In this document: one piece after another, positions 1 to 5,903 of the stretch | Numbering within the stretch: the first letter of the stretch is position 1 | Layout of the letters: each line of letters starts with the position of its first letter | NCBI GenBank assembly: GCA_017860395.1 | Contig: JAGDMC010000030.1 | Location: forward strand, 1-10,464 | Reading direction: 5' to 3' | Source of the DNA: Bacteroidota bacterium | GTDB lineage: Bacteria > Bacteroidota > Bacteroidia > Bacteroidales > UBA932 | Length of the DNA: 10,464 bases | Position numbers and translations under genes: made by a program | The notes under the pieces: generated by a model | What the model saw: only the letters and a program-made list of their open reading frames with translations | Told to the model about the DNA's origin: nothing | Databases searched by the model: none

Positions 1-110
1 TCACCACCATTTTCAGTGATGAAGTCACGATACTTTTTTACCGCTTCCTTTATCTGGACCTCAGATAAAACGGGAGTTGCAATGAAAACGGTTTCGTAAT
101 GTTTCAACAT
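1..110 (-). CDS. rpsF: 30S ribosomal protein S6, N-terminal part
   Basis: This is the first 36 codons of a minus-strand gene cut by the window edge. The reading starts at the ATG at 108-110 and gives MLKHYETVFIATPVLSEVQI, followed by KEAVKKYRDF and ITENGG. The opening 'YETVFI..P.LS' and the 'ENGG' further on are characteristic of bacterial ribosomal protein S6, a small-subunit protein that pairs with S18 on 16S rRNA. In Bacteroidota rpsF is usually followed by rpsR and rplI, which would lie to the left of this window. The gene has its own promoter at 148-178. The inferred leader is only about 30 nt, and I see no S6:S18-binding leader structure in it. No internal stop is present. Confidence 0.9.
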   Translation of the reverse strand, partial: MLKHYETVFIATPVLSEVQIKEAVKKYRDFITENGG

Positions 111-147
111 ACTCTTTGATTAATAATTAAATTTGTAAAAAGGGCTG

Positions 148-178
148 CAAATATATGCATTATTTTGAGTCCGTCAAA
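148..178 (-). promoter_or_regulatory. Bacteroidota-type promoter for rpsF
   Basis: Read on the minus strand, TTTG lies at 178-175 and TATATTTG at 155-148, separated by 19 bp. This matches the known Bacteroides promoter pattern of TTTG near -33 and TAnnTTTG near -7. Transcription would start about 140-144, leaving a leader of about 30 nt before the rpsF ATG at 110. The -33 box directly abuts the pepD stop codon (179-181), so no separate terminator fits between the two genes. Confidence 0.75.
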
Positions 179-1636
179 CTATTTTTTAACAGGGGCTGCT
201 TTAAGCACCTCAACAACATAGTTCCACCACTTATCAACTGTTTGAATATTAACTCTTTCGTCCGGAGAGTGAGGGGAACGGATTGTTGGGCCGCATGAAA
301 TCATATCCCAGTTCGGATAAGTTCCGCCAAGAATACCACACTCAAGCCCTGCGTGAATTGCCATCACTTTAGGTTCGGTTCCGTACAGTTTTTTGTAAAC
401 ATCCTTCATTGTGCTAAGAATAGCCGAGTTCATATCTGGTTTCCATCCCGGATACCCGCCTGTCAATTCAACCTGAGCGCCTGCAAGTTCGAAAACAGAG
501 CTCAAAGATGCTCCAAGCATATCCTTTGCAGAGTCCACAGAACTTCTCATAAGGCATTTAACAGCTATTACGCCATTTTCCGATTTAACAATCGCAAGGT
601 TGTTTGAAGTTTCAACAAGACCCGGCACGGCGTCACTCATTCTCTCAACTCCGTTTGGACAAGCATAAACAGCAAGCACAGCATTGAGTGCAGTTTTTGC
701 ATCAATTACTTTTGATGGAGTTTCACAAGGGACCAGTGTTACATTAACATCGGGGTCTTGTGCAGACAACTCGAATTTCATTCCGGCCAAGTGTTCTTCA
801 ACGATTTTCATTGCGGCAGCTTCCTTGCTTTTTGGTAAAGCCAGAACAGCAAATGCCTCTCTTGGAATTGCATTGCGCAGGCTTCCGCCCTCAATTGAAG
901 CAACCCTTGCACCTAATTCTTTAATAAGGGGAAGAAGTACTCTTACCATTGATTTGTTTGCATTGCCCCTGCCAAGGATAATATCCATTCCGGAGTGACC
1001 GCCCTTTAAACCTGTAATTGAAAGTTTGTATCCTGTCATTCCTGCAGGAACAGCTTCTTCGGTATATGTGAATTTTGCAGTTGCATCCAGTCCGCCGGCG
1101 CATCCAACATAAAGTTCACCTTCGTCTTCCGAGTCAAGATTAATTAGTATATCTCCTTTAAGGATACCGGGCTTAAGAAGGCGCGCACCTGTCATGCCTG
1201 TCTCCTCATCAATTGTAAAGAGAGCCTCAACAGGTCCGTGAACCAGATCCTTAGCCTCAAGAACTGCCATGGCAACAGCGAGCCCCATTCCGTTGTCGGC
1301 GCCAAGGGTAGTACCGGTGGCATATACCCACTCGTCTACAATTCTTGGAATGATAGGGTCTGTTTCAAAATTGTGAACTTTATCGCTGTTTTTCTGAGGA
1401 ACCATATCGATATGGGCCTGAAGGATAATTCCTTTACGGTTCTCCATTCCCGGTGTGGCAGGTTTGCGTATAATTACATTACCAATTTCATCTTTGATTG
1501 TTTCCAGGCCAAGATCCTTGCCAAATTTTTCCAAAAACAGGACAGCCTTGCCCTCTTTTTTAGACGGGCGGGGAATTTGAGTGAGTGAATGGAAATTTTT
1601 CCACACTCTTGTTGGTTTTAATTCTGAAATACTCAT
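179..1636 (-). CDS. pepD: Cytosol non-specific dipeptidase (aminoacyl-histidine dipeptidase), M20C family
   Basis: A 485-residue zinc dipeptidase that hydrolyses a broad range of dipeptides, including Xaa-His, in the cytoplasm. The length is normal for PepD. The M20 metal and catalytic residues are in place and match the Vibrio PepD pattern with a constant offset of five: H75 and D77 in AHIDM, bridging D114 in GADNG, catalytic E144 and metal-binding E145 in DEETG, D168 in NLDSED, and H456 in RSPHSPDE. The lid domain contains GGHSGMDI (about residues 212-219). There is no signal peptide. The ATG at 1634-1636 gives the family-typical start MSISELKPTRVWKNF. The gene lies 35 bp downstream of the DUF4831 gene on the same strand. 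I see no clear TAnnTTTG box in that gap, so cotranscription is possible. With the nearby POT peptide importer it suggests use of imported di- and tripeptides. Confidence 0.95.
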   Translation of the reverse strand: MSISELKPTRVWKNFHSLTQIPRPSKKEGKAVLFLEKFGKDLGLETIKDEIGNVIIRKPATPGMENRKGIILQAHIDMVPQKNSDKVHNFETDPIIPRIVDEWVYATGTTLGADNGMGLAVAMAVLEAKDLVHGPVEALFTIDEETGMTGARLLKPGILKGDILINLDSEDEGELYVGCAGGLDATAKFTYTEEAVPAGMTGYKLSITGLKGGHSGMDIILGRGNANKSMVRVLLPLIKELGARVASIEGGSLRNAIPREAFAVLALPKSKEAAAMKIVEEHLAGMKFELSAQDPDVNVTLVPCETPSKVIDAKTALNAVLAVYACPNGVERMSDAVPGLVETSNNLAIVKSENGVIAVKCLMRSSVDSAKDMLGASLSSVFELAGAQVELTGGYPGWKPDMNSAILSTMKDVYKKLYGTEPKVMAIHAGLECGILGGTYPNWDMISCGPTIRSPHSPDERVNIQTVDKWWNYVVEVLKAAPVKK

Positions 1637-1671
1637 TATGTATAGTTTTAAAAATTATTATAATATCCTGA

Positions 1672-2745
1672 TTATTTTCCTGTTGCAATCTCTATTGGGA
1701 AAGAGAGCATACTGCCAAGCTGATAAACAGCCACCCTTGTCTGGAGAAGAAGGTTCTGCCCATCAGAAACTCTGGCGTTCATTATTGCGGGTTTTCTGTA
1801 AAGGACTCTTCCTTTTGCAAGCGTGAGGTCCATATTTACTTTTGCAGCATTGTCCCCGTCCTGGATAAGTTCCAGCACGATTGGCCTGCCGGATACATTG
1901 TCCGAAGTGAGGAGTCCCTGACTTTCTGAAATCCTGAAGGCAACATAAAATTGCTTTGTATTTTCTGCCTTAGGCACGACATCAAACTCCATCTTTTGAG
2001 TATCAGAAACACTTTTACCGGTAAAGAGAGTGAGATATTCGTCTTCAAGCCTGTTTATTTCATCTATTGCCGCTCTTAATGCATCTCCACTGAATGTAGC
2101 ATCGGTTTCGCCAGTTATAATTTCCATTCTTTTTGTTCTGAGACGGAAAATAAGACCCGCTGTCTCTTCTGCTCTTTTTTCAAGGCTTTTTTCCACAACC
2201 TGACTCTGCTGAACAGGAACTCTCTCCAGGCCTGTAGCTGTCTGTACGGTTTTATACAAAGTAGTGTTTACGCTTGTAAGGTTTGATGTCGACTGGCTCT
2301 TTTCAAACGCAGCCATATCCGCTTTAGCAGGGAACCTCATGCTCCCTCCTTTTGCAACACGTGAATCGGACCAGATAATAAGGCCCTGGCTTGTCATTTC
2401 AAGAAAATTTGCAGATGCTGTTTTAGAGTTTCCAATATTGAGGGCGATATTGGAACTGCGGTCGGCTTCTGTATACGGAATAAGCTGAACTGAATTAAGA
2501 GTATATGTATCGCCGCTGGTTTCGCGTGCCTGAATTCCCAGGTATTTTTGAGCATATTTCGCATAAGGGCCTGCAATGAAGGACTCATGAGACGCTTCTG
2601 CTACAAATCTGAAGGAGGTAAGGGGTAATGAATATACGATAGCACCCTGAGGAACTACTTCGCCCGGTGCCAGAACCTGTGATTTTCCATTAATAAAAAC
2701 AAAAAGAGCAACTATAGTTACCGTTAACTTTAAAAACCTGTTCAT
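1672..2745 (-). CDS. DUF4831 family secreted protein
   Basis: A 357-residue exported protein of unknown function. Residues 1-23 (MNRFLKLTVTIVALFVFING then KSQ) form a typical Sec signal peptide with cleavage probably after SQ; there is no lipobox cysteine, so a soluble periplasmic or secreted protein is likely. The recognisable DUF4831 features are the early 'YSLPLTSFRF..EA' strand, 'AGPYAKYAQKYLGI' (about residues 58-71), the basic segment LIFRLRTKRMEIITGETDA (188-206) and the acidic helix EINRLEDEYLTLFTGK (219-234). The reading frame extends upstream to an ATG at 2793, but I place the start at 2745. That start gives a clean signal peptide, and the -7 box at 2781-2788 lies inside the longer version. 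The family is widespread in Bacteroidales and no biochemical role is known to me. It lies directly upstream of pepD. Confidence 0.8.
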   Translation of the reverse strand: MNRFLKLTVTIVALFVFINGKSQVLAPGEVVPQGAIVYSLPLTSFRFVAEASHESFIAGPYAKYAQKYLGIQARETSGDTYTLNSVQLIPYTEADRSSNIALNIGNSKTASANFLEMTSQGLIIWSDSRVAKGGSMRFPAKADMAAFEKSQSTSNLTSVNTTLYKTVQTATGLERVPVQQSQVVEKSLEKRAEETAGLIFRLRTKRMEIITGETDATFSGDALRAAIDEINRLEDEYLTLFTGKSVSDTQKMEFDVVPKAENTKQFYVAFRISESQGLLTSDNVSGRPIVLELIQDGDNAAKVNMDLTLAKGRVLYRKPAIMNARVSDGQNLLLQTRVAVYQLGSMLSFPIEIATGK

Positions 2746-2780
2746 CTGCGAATAATTATAATTTATATTTGTAGAGCTAA

Positions 2781-2788
2781 CAAAGTTA
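2781..2788 (-). promoter_or_regulatory. Candidate -7 box for the DUF4831 gene
   Basis: The minus strand reads TAACTTTG, fitting the Bacteroidota -7 consensus TAnnTTTG. The start codon at 2745 would follow a leader of about 30 nt. No TTG or TTTG is found at the expected 19-21 bp upstream, so the call rests on the -7 box and its position alone. Confidence 0.45.
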
Positions 2789-2800
2789 TCCATTTTTTAC

Positions 2801-2808
2801 TATTTTTG
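2801..2808 (+). promoter_or_regulatory. Candidate -7 box for the POT transporter gene
   Basis: The plus strand reads TATTTTTG, fitting TAnnTTTG, 43 bp before the ATG at 2852. It sits back to back with the minus-strand -7 box at 2781-2788, so the divergent genes share a compact promoter region. No good -33 element is seen at 19-21 bp upstream; the nearest TTTG is 29 bp away. Confidence 0.45.
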
Positions 2809-2851
2809 CGTACTTAACTGCAAATTTTTAACTAAAATTATATTAATTACT

Positions 2852-4462
2852 ATGTTTAAAAACCATCCAAAAGGACTTCTTGCAGCTGCCCTCACAAATA
2901 TGGGTGAACGCTTCGGTTTCTACATCATGATGGCAATTCTCACATTGTTCATCTCATCCAAATTTGGTTTATCGGAAACTACAACCGGATTTATATACTC
3001 GGCATTCTATGCCTCTATATATATTCTGGCACTTGTGGGAGGTCTTATTGCAGACAAAACCCGCAACTACAAACGAACAATTATGTGGGGCCTGATTCTT
3101 ATGGCTGTAGGTTATGCAATTATTGCAGTTCCCACCAAGACACCTGTTGTCAATCTGCCTATTGCTCTTGCAGTTACATGCTTAGGTTTGCTTGTTATCG
3201 CATTTGGTAACGGCCTTTTCAAAGGCAACCTTCAGGCTATTGTAGGCCAAATGTACGACAGACAGGATTACAAAGACAGTATTGCTAAGGAGTTTGGTGT
3301 TGACGAAAACGGCAAACCAAGAAGAGACATGAGGGATGCCGGTTACCAGCTTTTCTACATGTTTATCAACATCGGTGGATTTTTTGCACCATTTATAGCC
3401 ATTGCTGTAAGAAACTGGTGGTTAAAAACCAATGGTTTTGATTATAACGCCCAGCTTCCTGAACTTGCCCACCAGTACATTGGCAACCAAGCCTCAATGA
3501 GTGCGGAGCAGCTAAACAATCTTACCACCTACGCTTCACAGGTTACACTTAACGGTACTCCTGTTTCAGATTTGACTGCATTCTGCAATCAGTACCTTGA
3601 CGTTTTCAACAGAGGTTTCCACTTTGCTTTTTTTGCAACAATAATTGCCATTTTCATCTCGTTTATTATTTACATGATAAACAAGAATCAGTTTCCGGAT
3701 CCTGCTGCTACAAAGGTTAAGAGCAAGGACAGCAAGAGTGTTTCAAAAGAGGAAATCACCATGGCTGCATCAGAAGTCAAACAAAGAATATATGCGTTAT
3801 TTGCAGTATTTGGTGTTGTAATTTTCTTCTGGTTCTCTTTCCACCAGAACGGTTATTCGCTTACATACTTTGCAAGGGACTATATTAACCTGAACGTAAT
3901 CAACATAGATTTGGGATTCACATCCATTAAAGGTGCCGAAATCTTCCAGTCTGTCAATCCGTTCTTTGTAGTGTTCCTTACTCCTATCATAATGTGGTTT
4001 TTTGGCACAATGAGAAAAAAAGACAAAGAGCCCTCTACTCCTAAAAAGATAGCAATAGGTATGGGAATTGCTGCTTTTGCCTATATTTTCCTCCTTGTTG
4101 TTTCAATGGCTTTACCTGATAAATCTGCTCTCGTTAACATGTCCGGAGACAGCCTTTCGGCGATGAAGCTTACTCCATTTGTGCTGGTAGGGATGTACTT
4201 TATTCTTACTGTTGCCGAACTGTTCATTTCGCCTTTGGGGCTTTCATTTGTTTCAAAAGTTGCTCCTCCTCACCTTCAGGGATTGATGCAGGGTGCATGG
4301 CTTGCCGCTACAGCAATTGGAAACTCTATTCTTTTCATCGGAGGTCTTCTTTACACTTCAGTTCCGCTTTGGGCTTGCTGGATGGTATTTGCTGTCGCCT
4401 GCTCGCTCTCGATGCTGGTGATGCTCTCCATGGTCAAATGGCTTGAAAGGGTTGCTAAATAA
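2852..4462 (+). CDS. Proton-dependent oligopeptide transporter (POT/PTR2 family, MFS)
   Basis: A 536-residue inner-membrane protein with many hydrophobic helices, expected to import di- and tripeptides with protons. POT signatures seen are NMGERFGFY in TM1 (residues 16-24), GNGLFKGNLQAIVGQMY in TM4 (119-135, K124 at the conserved lysine), LFYMFINIGGFFAPF in TM5 (147-161), FQSVNPFFVVFLTPI (355-369) and AELFISPLGLSF in TM10 (455-466, E456 conserved). A polar insert at about 190-245 separates helices and lacks TM character. The first glutamate of the ExxER proton-coupling motif is asparagine (N16) and the usual arginine in 'YYGMR' is methionine (M27). NMGERF-type sequences are, as I recall, common in Bacteroidota members of the family, so this is probably a lineage variant rather than damage. 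The gene ends in a strong terminator and appears to be monocistronic. The peptide substrate is inferred from the family. Confidence 0.9.
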   Translation: MFKNHPKGLLAAALTNMGERFGFYIMMAILTLFISSKFGLSETTTGFIYSAFYASIYILALVGGLIADKTRNYKRTIMWGLILMAVGYAIIAVPTKTPVVNLPIALAVTCLGLLVIAFGNGLFKGNLQAIVGQMYDRQDYKDSIAKEFGVDENGKPRRDMRDAGYQLFYMFINIGGFFAPFIAIAVRNWWLKTNGFDYNAQLPELAHQYIGNQASMSAEQLNNLTTYASQVTLNGTPVSDLTAFCNQYLDVFNRGFHFAFFATIIAIFISFIIYMINKNQFPDPAATKVKSKDSKSVSKEEITMAASEVKQRIYALFAVFGVVIFFWFSFHQNGYSLTYFARDYINLNVINIDLGFTSIKGAEIFQSVNPFFVVFLTPIIMWFFGTMRKKDKEPSTPKKIAIGMGIAAFAYIFLLVVSMALPDKSALVNMSGDSLSAMKLTPFVLVGMYFILTVAELFISPLGLSFVSKVAPPHLQGLMQGAWLAATAIGNSILFIGGLLYTSVPLWACWMVFAVACSLSMLVMLSMVKWLERVAK

Positions 4463-4485
4463 TACTCTTAAATAAGAAATTAATG

Positions 4486-4519
4486 CTGCCGCCGTCCTTT
4501 GGATTGCGGCAGTTTTTTT
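4486..4519 (+). terminator. Intrinsic terminator after the POT gene
   Basis: CTGCCGC (4486-4492) pairs perfectly with GCGGCAG (4506-4512). After a one-base mismatch the stem can extend inward by four pairs around a TTT loop. Seven T residues follow at 4513-4519. It lies 24 bp past the POT stop codon. Confidence 0.9.
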
Positions 4520-4540
4520 GTACCCTGTACTTCTGGGTAC
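4520..4540. repeat. Perfect 6-bp inverted repeat next to the terminator
   Basis: GTACCC (4520-4525) and GGGTAC (4535-4540) are perfect arms around a 9-nt loop. No T-run follows, so it is not a second plain terminator. It may add to the upstream hairpin or form part of the control region of the HAD gene. A direct repeat CTGGGT also occurs at 4533-4538 and 4541-4546. Confidence 0.5.
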
Positions 4541-4545
4541 CTGGG

Positions 4546-4560
4546 TGTCGTGGCACGATA
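4546..4560. promoter_or_regulatory. Palindrome upstream of the HAD promoter, possible operator
   Basis: TCGTG-G-CACGA at 4548-4558 is a near-perfect palindrome with 5-bp arms around one base. It extends by a G-T pair and then a T-A pair to 4546-4560. It lies about 30 bp upstream of the -7 box at 4588-4595, a usual place for an activator or repressor site. No regulator is identified in the window. Confidence 0.35.
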
Positions 4561-4587
4561 AGTGGCATATTGTTCGAGCCTTTTGAA

Positions 4588-4595
4588 TATCTTTG
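4588..4595 (+). promoter_or_regulatory. Candidate -7 box for the HAD-nitroreductase pair
   Basis: TATCTTTG fits the Bacteroidota TAnnTTTG consensus. It covers the alternative TTG start codon at 4593-4595, which therefore cannot be used if transcription begins downstream of the box. The ATG at 4617 would follow a leader of about 15 nt. No convincing -33 TTG is seen at the normal spacing, which fits with dependence on an activator, though that is speculation. Confidence 0.5.
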
Positions 4596-4616
4596 CAATC
4601 TGACAGACAATTGAAC

Positions 4617-5327
4617 ATGGAAACAGGTAAAAAATTCAACAGCAATATCAAACTTATAGCCTTTGATGCCGATGATACATTGTGGGAAAATGAACTTCAC
4701 TACAGGAGAGCAGAGGAGCGTTTTGGGAAGATGATGGAGAAATATTGCAGTGCAGAGGTTGCCAACGAGATGTTGCTGAGGGTCGAGAAGGACAACCTTC
4801 CTCTTTTGGGCTACGGTTCAAAGCCATTTATTATTTCTCTTATCGAATGTGGAATTGAGATAAGCGGTGGGACTCTCACCAACGAAGATATACTTAAGCT
4901 TATATCGATTGGGAAGGATACGATTGGCCGTGAGATGGCCCTCTACCCACAGGCAGAGAGTGTACTTAAAAAACTCTCCGTTAAATACCAGCTTTCGCTT
5001 GCAACAAAGGGCGACCTCAAGGAACAGGAGTCAAAAATTGCCCGTTCCGGGCTTAAAAAATACTTCTCTCATATAGAGATTATGAGTGAGAAGAATTCCG
5101 AAAATTACATGAAAATTGTTCGCCTCCACAACCTTGAACCCGAACAGTTCCTTATGGTTGGGAATTCATTCAAATCGGATATCCTGCCTGTTCTGGAAAT
5201 AGGTGCAAATGCAGTATATATCCCCTCCGAAATTATATGGGCACACGAAGTTACAGAGGAGATTGACCATCCCAGACTAACTAAAGCAATTGATTTAAAC
5301 AACTTATTAACTCTATTTGAAATATGA
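4617..5327 (+). CDS. HAD family hydrolase (phosphatase-like)
   Basis: A 236-residue cytoplasmic haloacid-dehalogenase superfamily protein, expected to remove phosphate from a small metabolite. All four HAD motifs are visible: motif I FDADDTLW with nucleophile D17 and acid/base D19; motif II at T120 in SLATKGD; the motif III lysine probably K149 in SEKNSENY; motif IV VGNSFKSD (171-178) with D178. The stretch between motifs I and II (about 24-110) is helical and suits a C1-type cap. The substrate cannot be told from sequence. I choose the ATG at 4617 over an in-frame TTG at 4593, because that TTG lies within the -7 box. Its stop overlaps the start of the nitroreductase gene (ATGA, 5324-5327), so translational coupling is likely. 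A link to flavin phosphate turnover is conceivable, since some HAD phosphatases act on FMN and the partner is an FMN-type enzyme, but nothing in the sequence proves it. Confidence 0.88.
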   Translation: METGKKFNSNIKLIAFDADDTLWENELHYRRAEERFGKMMEKYCSAEVANEMLLRVEKDNLPLLGYGSKPFIISLIECGIEISGGTLTNEDILKLISIGKDTIGREMALYPQAESVLKKLSVKYQLSLATKGDLKEQESKIARSGLKKYFSHIEIMSEKNSENYMKIVRLHNLEPEQFLMVGNSFKSDILPVLEIGANAVYIPSEIIWAHEVTEEIDHPRLTKAIDLNNLLTLFEI

Positions 5328-5893
5328 TACCATTCAGACAAAACAGAAGCTACAGAAGGTTTTTCCAAAGTGAATCCATTACTGCAGAGCAGTTGAAAAT
5401 GATGGTAGATGCAGCCAGACTTTCGCCCTCGTCAAGAAATGTTCAGCCTATAAAATTCTATATAAGCAACGATTGCGAAATGAACAGTAAAATATATCCC
5501 AACCTGGGCTGGGCCGGTTACCTGAAAGAGTGGGACGGTCCGGTTGAGGGAGAAAGACCTTCGGCCTATATCGTTCTTCTTCACGACACTAATATATCTC
5601 AGGGGTATTCCTGCGACAACGGCATATTCGCCCAGAGCATTCTTCTTCAGGCTGTGGATCTCGGCTTTGGAGGATGTATGATAGCTACATTTAAAAAGGA
5701 GCCGCTCTCGCAGCTCCTTAAATTGCCGGAACATCTTGTTCCAATTCTTGTTATTGCCCTCGGGAAACCAAAAGAGGTTGTAGTCGTAGACGACATTAAG
5801 GATGGCGATTTCAAATACTGGCGCGACGACCAGCAGAATCATCATGTACCAAAGCGCACTCTGGAAGAGCTCATTTACACTCCGGAGAAATAA
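5324..5893 (+). CDS. Nitroreductase family protein (FMN-dependent oxidoreductase)
   Basis: A 189-residue cytoplasmic flavoprotein of the NfsB/NfsA-like superfamily, expected to bind FMN as a dimer and transfer electrons from NAD(P)H to an unknown acceptor. Visible family features are the FMN-phosphate-binding start NRSYRRF (residues 7-13), ARLSPSSRNVQPIKF (31-45), the segment WAGYLKEWDGPVEGERP (63-79) that marks a subgroup common in anaerobes, the helix DNGIFAQSILLQAVDLGFGG (98-117) with the cysteine-containing GGCMI after it, and ALGKPKE near 145-151. It is slightly short for the superfamily but complete. The gene overlaps the HAD hydrolase by 4 bp and belongs to that operon. It ends 10 bp from the converging end of the TonB receptor gene. 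The substrate is unknown. Confidence 0.9.
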   Translation: MIPFRQNRSYRRFFQSESITAEQLKMMVDAARLSPSSRNVQPIKFYISNDCEMNSKIYPNLGWAGYLKEWDGPVEGERPSAYIVLLHDTNISQGYSCDNGIFAQSILLQAVDLGFGGCMIATFKKEPLSQLLKLPEHLVPILVIALGKPKEVVVVDDIKDGDFKYWRDDQQNHHVPKRTLEELIYTPEK

Positions 5894-5903
5894 CAAACAA
5901 CAA

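Noticed and set aside
111..147. Possible S6:S18 autoregulatory RNA in the rpsF leader
   Set aside because: The inferred leader is about 30 nt and AT-rich, with no stable stem or conserved CCG-type bulge visible.
353..607. 84-codon plus-strand open frame inside pepD
   Set aside because: It lies wholly antisense to pepD, whose metal and catalytic motifs are intact, and its product shows no domain-like pattern.
1637..1671. Terminator or promoter between the DUF4831 gene and pepD
   Set aside because: The 35 bp are AT-rich, with only weak AT palindromes and no TAnnTTTG box or GC-rich stem.
4358..4700. Two minus-strand frames of 81 and 97 codons across the POT 3' end, the terminator and the HAD start
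   Set aside because: They run through the terminator hairpin and the HAD promoter and resemble no known protein.
5432..5896. 154-codon minus-strand open frame opposite the nitroreductase gene
   Set aside because: The sense frame carries the full nitroreductase signature; the antisense product has no recognisable family features and no promoter.
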